Source: Saccharum officinarum (lineage: Eukaryota > Streptophyta > Magnoliopsida > Poales > Poaceae). From it: DNA of 64,000 nt. The DNA lies in the NCBI GenBank assembly GCA_020631735.1, contig CM036197.1, positions 43,695,880-43,759,879 of the forward strand. Direction: 5' to 3'. Below, piece by piece: positions 32,094-43,529 of the stretch. How positions within the stretch are numbered: the stretch's first letter is position 1; every line of letters begins with the position of its first letter. The position numbers and the translations under genes were made by a program. Under the pieces are notes generated by a model, which searched no databases, had not been told where the DNA came from, and worked only from the letters and a program-made list of their open reading frames with translations.

Positions 32094-33010
32094 GAAGGTA
32101 ATCGTCCGTCACTGAATCACATGGGTTAGCTGCAGTGGTTACCGCGTGCTTTTGGAGCAGCAGTGAGAAGAGCCCGAGACTGAGAGCGACGTAACCAGAC
32201 CGCAGACGCTCTAGGACCTGGTTTCCAGGATATCATGGGCTGAGTGATTGCTGATGCATGCATTTTATGTGGGGGGAAATGCTATTTGAACATACGCTGT
32301 GCTAAGGTCGTCTGTGAGACTCTGACTCAGCTTCTCTGCAGCTACATCAACCTTTACGTTCAGTGTTGGCTATTGGCTCTTCTTCATCCATCTCATTCGT
32401 CTTCCATTAACCCTTTTCGAGAGCCAAGCGCTATTACAAATGAAAGAACTTGCTTTTGCAGTTGCAGGTTTCAGCAACCCGTCAAGATGTATGTCCTCTG
32501 TACTTCTTCAGCAGGTTGTTTGGGAGTAGAAAGTACTATAAACTGTCAAACTGAAATGGAGACCGTGCTGGTACTTTGCTTCGTCACAAGATAAACGCCG
32601 CTATTCCCTAAATAAAACGTTGGAGCTCAGACCTGAGATTAAGTTAACCTCAGATCAGCATGAGTTAGGCTGTCAAAGATTTGTTGCGATCATTTTGCTT
32701 CAAAGGGTCATTAAGGAGCGGGGTTCAGAACCTGAGATTACCATCTCAAATCTGCCTTGATCGATTGTTCTGCCGTAGCCCGTAGCACATCGAAGCAACG
32801 AACCACACAAAGCTCTTGTTGAGTTGTTGTGAGCGCAAAGGGATCGAGGAGAGCACAGTATAACAGAAGGCAGAAGCATTCATTCATATACTCGAATCAA
32901 GTAACAGAACTTTCATCATCATCGTGGTCATATATTTACAACCAGAGGACCAATTTCTGTTGCTGAAAGCTGGAACAGAGCTAGAGGACCTATGCAGCTA
33001 TGCCTAATAA

Positions 33011-33256
33011 TTAGTTAGGACCCCAGCAGCTGAGGTACATGACGGTCCTCATCCCCTCCTCGGCCTTGTCCGCCCGCCTCTTCTCCGTCGACGCCAGCTT
33101 CTTGGCCTGCGCGAAGCTGGGAGCGTTGGCCTTGGCGGCCCGGTGGATGGACCGCAGAGCGTAGTTCCAGCGGCAGAGCCCCGCCTGGTCCTTTAGCGCC
33201 TCAACCGCGCCCACGCTCATCGCCACCATCCACGACGCCTTCGCAGCAGCCGCCAT
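33011..33256 (-). CDS. WIP gene 5: DUF3774 wound-responsive family protein, 81 aa
   Basis: Intact family member with the standard 20-residue start, [20 protein letters not shown], and a variant middle [17 protein letters not shown] before [12 protein letters not shown]. The start is fixed by alignment with paralogues. The TATA box is at 33406-33412. Copy B at 57981 has a single substitution, VESLKDQ instead of VEALKDQ, showing the two copies are not merely the same read twice. Role inferred from family: an early stress-response protein without known biochemical activity. Confidence 0.93.
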   Translation of the reverse strand: MAAAAKASWMVAMSVGAVEALKDQAGLCRWNYALRSIHRAAKANAPSFAQAKKLASTEKRRADKAEEGMRTVMYLSCWGPN

Positions 33257-33405
33257 GTCCTTCTCCTACTCACTCCTCGGTTCTTGGGCTCTTGGCTACA
33301 GAGTTTGGTTGGTGTGATGATCGCTGATGACTCGCAATAGTGTTGTGAGGTCGTGTGATGCTGTGCTGTGCTGTGCTGTGGTGAGCTGGGGGGCCGGTGG
33401 ACGGG

Positions 33406-33495
33406 TTATATACCGGAGGGAGGGTGGCCACGAGGAGCGGGTCGGCGGAAACAGGTGGCCGCGGACGCTGGTTTCCCTGGATACCGGGGGCTCCG
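33406..33495 (-). promoter_or_regulatory. Promoter of WIP gene 5
   Basis: TATATAA on the gene strand at 33406-33412; TGGTTT at 33469-33474 within GGTTTCCCTGGATACCGG. A (TGTGC)n microsatellite at 33360-33380 lies in the 5' UTR, with fewer repeats in copy B. A distal TGGTTT block is at 33826-33831. Confidence 0.55.
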
Positions 33496-33869
33496 ATCTC
33501 ACTCTCCCTACTTGTTTACGTTACGCCGCAGAGGCAGAGATGTACAGATCGCTTTCTCCAGTCTCCACACCGGCCCAGTGGGTCACTTACTGTCTTAGTC
33601 TTGTTCCGTGATGTCATAACGCATCTCTGTATCACTGAATCTAGACTGCTTGTGCTTTACATTGTCCTTTCGGTTTTTTACCACATGGGTTAGCTGATTA
33701 AACTAATCCGTTTCTAACGCAATGAAGCGCATGGATTAGCTGCAGATTTTTACCACATGCTCATTGACGAGGACGAGGAGTGACGGCGAGAGCGACGTTG
33801 CGGGATTGCTGGACAACATGCGACATGGTTTCCAGGATACCATGGGCTGTTTGCTGATGCAATTCAGAC

Positions 33870-35304
33870 ATGTTTGGTTACAGAACCTACCAGACCACCG
33901 ATCAAACACGCCCTTTGTGCAACCGGATTTGCTGGCGTCCCAACGCTGCCGCGCACGTAAGAGAGCCCGTGCCTATCTGTTTTCACGCGCCGGACCTATT
34001 TCGCCTGATGACTGTCGCACGCGCACACAGAAAACCCACATGGGTCCCAGTCGCTTGCACGCCTGTGCAGGCCCCACACAGTGACCCACGGCGGCATCCC
34101 AGTAGCAGCGGCAGGCGTCTGCAACACGTAGGTCCCATTGCAACATGTGCAACATCTCCGACCTACTTTTGCGACATCCAGATAAAAACACTTACAACAT
34201 ACGTCTGAAATAGCCGAAACACTTGCAACATATGTCTAAAACACCGGAAAACACTTGAAAGCTATTGTAAAAACATATGCAATATCCCTATCTACTTTTA
34301 CAACATCCAAATGAAACACTTAGAACATATGTATAAAACACCTGAAACATACGCTTGCAACATGTATGTTATGCAACATCCAGATGAAACACGAAACATA
34401 CGTTTAAAACACCTGAAACATATGCTTCAACATGAAACATACACTTACAACATGCGTATATAGCCATTGCAACATACGCAGCATCCAGATGAAACACATA
34501 AACACATACATTGAAACATCTGAAGCACGACATCGCCGCGCAGCCACGGCCTACCTTACGGGGAACTATGGTAGCCAGCAAGCAGCACTTGAGTGTAATG
34601 GAGAGCGAGGATGGAGGCGAGCGGGCGGCTCGGCGCGGTGGAGAGAGGAAGGATGGCGCCAGGTAGGCGCCCAGGCGCACCCCAGCGGTTGTCGGGCCAC
34701 GTCGGAATCCGCGGCAGCGTAGGCTTGACGGCGAGTCGTGGCACCCTCAACGAGCGGCCCTCGCGGTGGAGGCAGCAGCAGCGGTCAGGCAGGTGCGGGA
34801 CAGGACGCGGCGGGCTGGTGCTGTGCCCGCAGCAAGGCACCCCCGCCCTAGAGAACGTCGCGGCGAGCGACCGTGCGCTAGAGAAGGCGAGCGGCGAGCG
34901 ACGCGGCGGGATCTACCGCGGCGATCGATGGCTTGGTGCGGCGGTGAAGAATGCCACGATGGGTGAGCGATGACCCAAATTGAGGAATCGGCGTCCAGCA
35001 ATTGTTTTTTAATAGAGAAGCGCGGGCCTGTTGGACCGGTTCGTTGCATAGGCCGGCGAAGCCGCCATGTCGCGCGTCCTACATGGAGCATTTCAGTTAT
35101 GCAACACACACCGTGCTGTGGGCATGTGGCTTGTGATTGACAGCTTCTGAAATAACTGCGTTTACGTACGTATGCAATCAAATTTTACTTGTCTGGCAGT
35201 GGTTCATGAACAACTTCCCTGCTTCGGCCTATGTCCTCTTGCCGTGACAGGGATGATATCACCCTTTCCCTGCCATGGTCTCGTTTGTCATATAACAACC
35301 GTCG
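33870..35304. repeat. Region of degenerate AACATCCAGATGAAACA repeats plus GC-rich block
   Basis: From 34130 to 34530, short words such as GCAACAT, CATCCAGATGAAACA and ACATACGTCTGAAA recur every 20-60 bases in varied order. This is a repeat type familiar from the ends of grass Mutator-like elements, though I could not locate terminal repeats or a target duplication. A GC-rich stretch (34560-34980) follows, with overlapping open frames on both strands and no recognisable domain. Confidence 0.55.
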
Positions 35305-35317
35305 ATTATTGCAAAGT

Positions 35318-37039
35318 CTTTTTAATAAAGAAATATGAAAATACTCTAGCCTTTAACATACACAAATGAATGATTATAGCCGTTCACAAGACACAAAGGA
35401 CTTAAACCCAAATTGGCCAAAAGACATTACACATGGCATACAACATAAACTAGGATAAGGAATTAGCCCTCTGTATCCTGCTTTTGTTCCGCCAACCAAA
35501 CTTGTTAATACTTCAAGCACCAAAATCTCCAAAGCACGACAACTTTCTCTTAATGATGATCTCTCTTCCTCTTTAAACAACTGAGACTAGTGACCGATCC
35601 AGTACGTCCTTCTAAAAATAACCACAATGCCGAGCACATAGCCACCACATCAATTAAAATTTGTGTTCTCAAACATGATGAAAAACTCACCAACCATGAT
35701 ATTGAAAATGAATTGTATTGCATTCCAATAAGTTTCGCAATGTAACAATAAAAAAGAGGTGTTGGATGGTTTCATCCACATTAAAAAAACAACACTCAGT
35801 ACAACATGTGTCTAACCTCTTTTTATTAAACTATCTTTAGTCAAGATGGCCCTTCTGTTAAGGTACCAAACGAAAAATTTGATCTTCAAAGGCATCTTAG
35901 ACTTTCAGAACAAAGTTTTCCCTAGAAGTATGTCAGTACTCATAATATTCTTATATAACAACGGTACTGAGAAATGACCTTTCTTATTAAATTTTCACGC
36001 AAACTCATCCTCTTTCTCGATCATTCAAAGACATTTGTACTATTGAATCCACCAAATTATGCCAATCTACCAACTTATCACATGTCAATGCCCATCTAAA
36101 CACAACATTTAAAGGCGTTGTACTTAGCACTTGCAAGACCGCGGCACTTTTCCTTCTACTATTTTATACAAAGAAGGAAATATCTTCATTAAAGGTTCGT
36201 TTCCTAACCAACAATTTTCCTGAAATCTAGTTTGGTTATCATTGTTGACCTTGAATTTACCCTTTTGTATAAAACTGGTCTTTGACATCCATAAGTCCTG
36301 CCCAGAAATGCAAGTCTCCCAGTTTTTTAACCACTTAAGATAGAGTCTTCTTCTTGAGATATTCCTGTTACGGACATATTGCCATAAACCATCTTCATTT
36401 TAAAGCTTTAAAATCCATTTGCCTAGAAGGCACTTATTTTGAATTTCCAAGTTCAAAATCCCTAGACCCCCAATACACTTTGCTTTGCATAAAGTGTTAC
36501 ACCTAGCAAGCCTGTACTTCTTCTTATGTTCATCACATTGCTAAAAAAATCTGGATATGTAATAATCTGGCTTTTTAAGGATTCCTTTAGAGTTAAGAAG
36601 AAGGATGACATAAACATTAGGAGGCTTTATAAAAATGACTTGATTAGAACAAGTCAACCACCCACCGACAATAATTTCCCTTTCCAACTAGGGAGCTTCT
36701 TCTAGAACTTTTGTTCAATTAGCATCCAATATTTGTTCATAATTTTGCGATAATGCATTGGTATGTCTAGATACCTAAAGGGAAAATTTCCCTCTTTGCA
36801 CCCAAACAGTTCAACGTAATCCTTACTTAAGTCCTTAGCATTACCAAAGCAAAAAAGCTCATTTTTATGGATATTTATTTTAAGACCAGATAACTTCTCA
36901 AATGTACATAATACCATCTTCAATTTTTTGGCCTCATCCAAATCATTTTCTATGAATAGTATAGTGTCATCTCTGCGTGTTGAAGGATAGAAAGGCCTTC
37001 GTCCACCAGGTTTGGCACTACCCCTGAATTGTCCACTTA
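35318..37039 (-). mobile_element. 5'-truncated L1-type LINE
   Basis: A perfect 13-base target-site duplication ATTATTGCAAAGT lies at 35305-35317 and 37040-37052. On the minus strand the sequence starts inside the reverse transcriptase (VVPNLVDEGLSILQ and the ADDT catalytic region, with a one-base shift), followed by EKLSGLKINIHKNELFCFG (36702-36941). Further on is the RT zinc-binding region (KMPLKIKFFVW near 35860, a Cys-rich TCCTECC stretch near 35800). The T-run at 35318-35323 is a short remnant of the A tail. It is 1722 bp with many stops. Confidence 0.9.
36702..36941 (-). pseudogene. LINE reverse transcriptase fragment
   Basis: An open frame of 79 codons beginning in the segment that follows the catalytic Asp pair (DEAKKLKMVLCTFEKLSGLK, then NELFCFG) and ending after FPFRYLDIPMHYRKI. 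This segment is typical of plant L1 elements. It is a remnant only. Confidence 0.8.
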
Positions 37040-37052
37040 ATTATTGCAAAGT

Positions 37053-37674
37053 AGAGAGTGCCAAACGGAAATATAGGCCGTGCTGTTGCTTTGCTTCACC
37101 ACAAAAACAAGCAGAGTTTTTTTCCCTAAAAACTTGGACGCCATGTTCATGTCTAACTGAATTCTGTTAATTACATTAATGTGGACTAGTTAAAGGTGTG
37201 CGAGGTTGGCACGGGTAGGCCTGAAATGAAGCTTTAGGACACCATTTTGGTTAGTCATAGGCTCATTTCCCCCTCTGATAACAAACCACCAGCGCGATTT
37301 ATGCTGTAAAATCTACTGCTGTCATTTCCGCCGCTGCTGTGGGTCAATGGACATCAAAGTACAGTGTTCAGAATATGAGGTTATCGTTTCATATCTGCGT
37401 TGAGCGATTGTTTCTGCTTTAATTAGCACACCGAAGCATCGAATTCAAACCCCCTACAAACTCTTGTCAAGGCAGAGGATTCATAGAAAACACAACAGCA
37501 GAAGCATGCATATACTCGGATGGATGAACCGAAAGAACTTTTCACCATCATCATCTGCTCGTCATATATTTACAACCACGAGGACGAATCGACCGGCCAA
37601 AGCGGCCATGTCCCAAGCCAAAGTTCGGTTGCTGAAACCATAAAGCTGGAACAGACCTAGAGGACCTATGCTGC
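37053..37674. other. 3' flank of WIP gene 6
   Basis: This stretch is similar to 8740-9312 and 32540-33010, the 3' flanks of genes 2 and 5. No gene is visible in it. Confidence 0.6.
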
Positions 37675-37926
37675 CTAATTAGGGCCCCAGCAGCTGAGGT
37701 ACATGATCGTCCTCATCCCCTCCTCGGCCTTGTCCGCTCTCCTTCTCTCCGCCGGCGCCGGCGACAGCTTCTTGTCCTGCGCGAAGCTGGGGGCGTTGGC
37801 CTTGGCGGTCCGGTGGAGGGACCGCAGCGCGTAGTTCCAGCGGCAGAGGCCCGCCTGGTCCTTGAGCGCCTCCACCGCGCCCACGCTCATGGCCACCATC
37901 GACGACGCCTTCGCTGTGCCCGCCAT
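37675..37926 (-). CDS. WIP gene 6: DUF3774 wound-responsive family protein, 83 aa
   Basis: Family member with start [20 protein letters not shown] (Trp 9 of the others replaced by Ser), [39 protein letters not shown] and [12 protein letters not shown]. The frame is open upstream to 38001, but the Met at 37926 aligns with the family start. The start codon lies only 87 bases from the stop codon of gene 7. In that interval a normal WIP 5' leader joins directly to a normal WIP 3' flank, with no TATA box or TGGTTT block. It may be expressed only by read-through from gene 7, or not at all. Confidence 0.85.
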   Translation of the reverse strand: MAGTAKASSMVAMSVGAVEALKDQAGLCRWNYALRSLHRTAKANAPSFAQDKKLSPAPAERRRADKAEEGMRTIMYLSCWGPN

Positions 37927-38013
37927 GTCCTCCTCCTTCTCTTGCTTGGAGATTAGCTTGCTTGGCTTGAGAGGATCGCTGAAGAACAAGACAAACGCCA
38001 ACTGTGTCTATGG

Positions 38014-38276
38014 CTAGTTAGGTCCCCAGCAGCTGAGGTACAGTCTCATGACAGTCCTCATCCCTCCGCGGCCTTGTCGGCCCGCCTCTTCTCCGCCGCC
38101 GGCGGGGCCAGCTTCTTGGCCTGCGCCGCGAAGCTGCTGCGCACGTTGGCCTTGGCGGTCCGGTGGACGGACCGCAGCGCGTAGTTCCAGCGGCAGAGGC
38201 CCGTCTGGTCCCTGAGCGCCTCCACCGCGCCCACGCTCATCGCCACCATCCACGACGCCTTGGCCGCACCTGCCAT
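38014..38276 (-). pseudogene. WIP gene 7, one-base frameshift in this copy
   Basis: KANVRSS-subtype DUF3774 gene: [40 protein letters not shown], then [20 protein letters not shown]. At about 38070 the sequence reads CATCCCTCC where copy B has CATCCCCTCC; the missing C shifts the frame just before the MRTVM segment. The final codons for YLSCWGPN are intact beyond the shift, at 38014-38060. Copy B (62979-63242) is a full 87-residue frame. The break is therefore either a sequencing error in a C run or one allele. Promoter intact (TATA at 38393, TGGTTT at 38458). Confidence 0.8.
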
Positions 38277-38392
38277 CTCCTTCCTGGTCTAGTCTTCTCC
38301 TTCTCCCTCGAGAGAGCGGTCACTGATCGCTTGTAGCAAGTGAGGTTGCTTGATGCTATGTTGAGGTGGAGAGGCGAGCCGGGGCGGGCGGC

Positions 38393-38485
38393 TTTATATG
38401 TACGGGCGGGCGGCGGGAGGCCAGGGCGGCGCGGCGGAAACGGGTGGGCGCCGACTCTGGTTTTCCTGGATACCGGGGGCTCTCG
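38393..38485 (-). promoter_or_regulatory. Promoter of WIP gene 7 (and possibly gene 6)
   Basis: CATATAAA on the gene strand at 38393-38400; TGGTTT at 38458-38463 within GGTTTTCCTGGATACCGG; distal TGGTTTTCCTGATACC at 39128. As gene 6 has no promoter of its own, this one may drive both. Confidence 0.6.
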
Positions 38486-39034
38486 CTCACTGCCTGCGCC
38501 CTGCGGGCTGCGGCTCGCTTTCTTGCACGCCGGCCCAGTCGCCCACTTGACTCGGGTTTGTCCTCCGGCCTCCGCGTCGTCGTGCGCAGAGACAGGGACG
38601 CGTGCTGCGCAACCGCAAATAGCACGGGATGCCACGGCACTGTGCCACTGCCACGCATCGTCGTCTTCTTTGCATTGTACCTGGACTGTTTGGGATTAGA
38701 GAATAGAGATGGGCACTTCGTAGCGGCGGACGGTGGTAGTAGTTTTATCAGATATGTGACGGCCGGCTGTGCTTTGTCTTGATTTCAGCAAACAAGACGA
38801 GGGATCCTAGCTTGTAGCGATCTGTAAATATAATCTTGAAATCCATCGCGTGGAATGATGAGCAAGATTCTACGGATCAATCGAGGCAGCCGTCCAGGAA
38901 TCTTCTCGCGTGCTTTCGTGATCGTCGATGTTTATTAAGATAATCCATCCGTTTTTAACACGCTGACGCGGAGTCACATGGGTTAATGGGATAGCTGGAG
39001 ATTGCGTTATTGTTACCGCACCGCACGGTGCTGG

Positions 39035-40002
39035 ATCGAGCACGAGCAGGCCCTGCAGAGAGTGAAGTGTGAGACAGTGAAACTCTGAGAGTGACGTTTT
39101 TGCCATAACCAGACGCCCCACAGCACATGGTTTTCCTGATACCACTGCCTCATCCTTTGGAGCGTTTGCTAACGCAACTTCTACCTTGAATGTTCACCGT
39201 TGTGTGATTTGTGTGACACTGTACCTTTTACTGCTTTACACATACTACTTTATTACATAGTAGAGACGAGAGATTCCAGATTTACTTCCAAACTACTAGT
39301 ACAGCTGACTCGAGGTCAGCCTTCCTGCCTTCTCAGTAATCTAGTCCGTCTTTTCCCTCACTGGATCGCGTGGTTAGCTGTTTGTAGAAGGAGCACAAAG
39401 TAGGAACTATAACCAAACTGAAATGGAGCCACAGAGGCCCAATTTGGGTAAGCACAGTTTGTCTTTGAACCTCGGAAGCAGTACTTTTCACCGAACGAAC
39501 AATATATTTCCTTTTACAACAATCAAAATGTAAGCTTCAACACAAGCCAAAACCTTTGATGCAAAGAGGCCGAAATTGACCTCTACGAAACGAACTGAGC
39601 TGAAAAACAGTGTCTTGCTGTATCAATATTTGTCCCTGTATAGAGGTACTCCTAAATTGCTGTCGTGGAAGATCAGATCTCACAACCTCAGATTGCCATT
39701 CCACGTTTGCCAATCACCGAATTTTCCGTTTCAGCACGTGGAGGCACGAAACACCAACCGAATTCTTGTTTTGAACCAGAGTATTAAAATACCGACGCAG
39801 TTGCAAATACAGTAGCAGAACCGTTCGTACACTCGTGTGATGGAAAAGAACTTTTCATCATCATCATCATCATCGTGATCCTATGTTACAATCGCAGGAG
39901 GCAACCGCCAGGTCTCAATCTCAACCCACTGGCCCGGTGGCTGCACTGCAAGTCTGCAAGCCGAGAACAGAGACGGGCTGAACTGAACACTGAAGACTAG
40001 TT
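39035..40002. other. Distal upstream DNA of gene 7 and 3' flank of gene 8
   Basis: The left part continues the class III upstream region. From 39235 the sequence matches the spacers at 6510-7500 and 30380-30960, but here without MITE or MULE insertions, so it serves as an empty-site reference. A CAT microsatellite lies at about 39856-39875. Confidence 0.6.
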
Positions 40003-40247
<245 letters not shown>

Positions 40248-40265
40248 ATCTATGTATCTGCTTCT

Positions 40266-40365
40266 NNNNNNNNNNNNNNNNNNNNNNNNNNNNNNNNNNN
40301 NNNNNNNNNNNNNNNNNNNNNNNNNNNNNNNNNNNNNNNNNNNNNNNNNNNNNNNNNNNNNNNNN
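40266..40365. other. Assembly gap, 100 N
   Basis: Exactly 100 N, the usual placeholder for a gap of unknown size. Left flank: promoter-proximal end of WIP gene 8. Right flank: the interior of copia-1. Confidence 0.99.
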
Positions 40366-43264
40366 AGACTTTTATAACTTACTTCATTCACCATGATTTG
40401 TGTCATGCAAAACCAAGTTATTTCTTAAAACTAATAATTGAGATACACTTTCCTCATTCCATTTTCATGAACTCAACAGAGTCTTTCAAACGTACTTCTG
40501 CAAGTCACACTTGCATGTCATTCTTTATCCTTTAGTTCATATGGCAACTTTCTTTTGTACTTTAAACTCATTTCAGTGCTTGTGACCATGACACAATAGA
40601 TGCGCACGGTGAATACTAGGATAGCTTAAGAGCTTACCCAAAACTTCTCCTCCATTGTACAGGATACACTAAGAGCACACGAGTCAATCACATCCTTCTC
40701 CCCATAAACATGCATATGACTCTTACAATTTCATCATAATGATTGAAACTGAAAAAAACACTTCTTCATAGAGAGTACATAAGAAGACATTTCTTAAACT
40801 GAACTCTCATATAACCTTCGACGCCATTTTGCGCTTTCTTATTGTTCCATCTTCTTTTCTGGGATCAATATCCATGAATTCTTTCTTTTTCAAGCCATTC
40901 TTTAAAAGAGAATACAATCCCTTTATACAATGCCCTCTCCTTTCTTTGTGGTCACAAGTACCTAGCACTTATCATCTTCTGAGTCACAAAGTACCCAGTT
41001 CATTTTTCTTACTGCCTTCAAGAATGAAAGCATGAAGATCTATGTCTGAAAAAATATTCAACGATAATCAACAATAATGAGCATAAAAATAACCCTACGT
41101 TGGTCTGATTAAAAACATGCGCATTAAACTTTAAAATCTTTAAGTTCTATTCTATATCACAGTTGGGCAGAAATAGAATAAAAACATTCATTCTTTTACA
41201 TTAATTTCACATCCCACCATTGGACAGAAATGGAATTAACATATGGAAAACTCAATTAACTTGAAAACTCCTCAAAATTAAATTCTCTCATTGGTTCGAA
41301 TTTAATTATAAGATAATCATCATTGCAGTGGAAACATTAAAATACATTTTTCTAGTTTAGGATCATTTTTTGATCCTTTTCTACTCTCTAAAAAATTGGT
41401 CACTTTGATGCAAAATTTATCAGAGATCTAAACTTTAAACTTTAACTCATAATAAGCTTATAATATTGTTATCATCAACATTGGTCAGAAAATAACAATA
41501 TTATAATTTATCTTAACCATAAACCGACTATTCTCCAATTAAAATTTTCCGTTGGTTCTAATTTTAACTGGAGGATAAACTTTTCATCATTTACTAAATA
41601 ACTATAACTGCTCTTCAAAATAAATTTTCCCGTTGGGTTCGAATTTAATAAGAAGATAATATACTTTAGCTTTGTAGCGGAAACTTTAAAATAATACTTA
41701 TTCAGAAGCATCACTTTGTACTTATCTACTCTCTAAACAAAATATCCCGTTGGATCAAATTGAATAGAGATGAAAAACTATATAAAATTCCTTCAAAACT
41801 GCTTCTAAAAATAATAAAACTAAAACAATGTTCTACTTTTCATTTTTGGCATGGCCAGCGCTGTGCAGCCATGCCCCATCGCGCGTTGTTCGTGCTCCAT
41901 TCTCTATGGCCTAGCCAGATAAACAAGGCCCGTGGCCCAGTTCGCACTCGCGCGCTGTGCGTGTTCTCCAGCAGCCCAGCAGTGGAGCAAGCCGGCCAAA
42001 CTGGCACAGTTCGCCATGGCCCAGCCGCACGCCGCAGCTCCCACGTGCCCAGGCCGCAACCTGGGTCTGGGCGGGAAAGCTCTCACCCACCTAGGCCTCG
42101 TTTGGCCCGGTCGATTCCGACCGTTCGATGCCATCCGATGGCTCACCGTCATTTTCGCTCGATCAGAAACCGGAGTCGGCCTCCTTCCCGTAACCCTAGA
42201 GTCCATTTTCTTTCCCCCACTTGGCCTTCCTCTTGCACCGTGACTCCAGGCGTGCGGCCCGCGGCGGCGATGAGGGGTGGCACCACCGGAACAAGTCCGC
42301 CAGCTCCCCCTCCTTCCTTTTTCTATTCTTTTCTCCCTCCCCATACTCTTTCTCAGCGCCATAGCTCAACGACGGAGAAACAGCGTCAGCCGCCCGTGGT
42401 GGCCGAGGGGAGTGTTCGGTGCCCATGAGTCCCTTCACAGGCGTGTGCATTCCCCACGAGGGAGAGCGCGCCGCCATCGAACAGTTTCACAACGGTGCTC
42501 TGAGCCTCGGTCCTCGCACTAGCAAGTTGGCGTCGAGCGGCGGTCAACTCGTCTTCCCGCTCGGCACACCAGCGTCAGTCGCGCGTGGTGATGAGAATGG
42601 GGCCACCAGGTGGGTCCCGCTGGTTCTCTTTCTCATTTCTAGGGTTAGGGTTTGGGGAATTTGAAAAAAAAACGAAAAACCTTCATCTCTGCTTCTGATT
42701 TCTTTGCTTTTTCCTACCACAAAACTGGATCTACACCTAACTAGGCTCAGATACCAATGTTAGACTTCTTGGGATCGACTAGGAGTAGATCAGTGGGTGG
42801 TGACTTTACATTTTGGGACAAACAACAAAGAACATCATGGATCTAGAGAGAGAGATGGGGACAGGGATGACTGACCATCGAGCTTGGAAAAGTTGTCGTG
42901 CGCCACGATCGTTGGAGGAGGCTGCGCATGGGCAGCGATGGTCGGAGCAGTGGCGTCCTGGTGGCTGCATCATGTCGGGGTGGCGGAGTGCAGTGACGTC
43001 CGGCGACGTGATCCAGTGGAGACCGGCGGATGCAGAGGCAGCGGCGAACTTCCCGTCGCTGGTAGTGCCCCCCCTCTTGATCGGACTAGGGTTAGGACAG
43101 TGGTTGCTTTACTGTGGTAGTGAACCTCATTCCTCGAGCCTTGGCCCCACCTCCTTTTATGGCGCTAGGCGACGGGGGGCCCACCAGCCACTAGATGGCT
43201 GGGCGTCCCCGTCAAGGGGTCCGTCTCGACCGTTGGGTCAAGACGGATGAGATCAATTCTAACA
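40366..43264 (-). mobile_element. copia-1, partial (copy B)
   Basis: The right-hand part of copia-1 only: interior (40366-42757) and the 5' LTR at 42758-43264, followed by GCCAT at 43265-43269. The left LTR and RT region are missing because the contig begins inside the element. Confidence 0.88.
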
Positions 43265-43529
43265 GCCATGACTGATTGCTCTATCTAGATCTCATGGATA
43301 ACTCTTGTTATGAACTCAAAGCCCTTCCAGATTTGACGCCACTATAGTTTACAGAATCAGAATGCTCACTCGATCGTACACATTAGAAAACACTCGAATT
43401 AAGTGGCAGAACTTTTCATCATCATCCGGTCATCGTCATATATTTAAAGTCAGGGTGAGCAAAATCGGCAAGGTCTCAAACCTAGCTCGGCCACTGAAGA
43501 AGAACAAGATGAACAACAACTAACAGTGG

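Larger units (their letters stand above)
15410..39034. repeat. Segmental repeat, copy A (23.6 kb)
   Basis: This stretch is repeated in the same orientation at 40366-64000. Element order, target-site duplications, MITE insertions and gene order are the same. Differences are mostly 1-3-base indels in homopolymers or short repeats plus a few substitutions. Copy B starts exactly after a 100-N gap, in the middle of copia-1, which points to an assembly or haplotype boundary and not a biological breakpoint. Confidence 0.95.

Noticed and set aside
34556..35181. Overlapping frames of 94-144 codons near the short-repeat field.
   Set aside because: Many frames on both strands in a GC-rich block, none with a recognisable domain; not called as genes.
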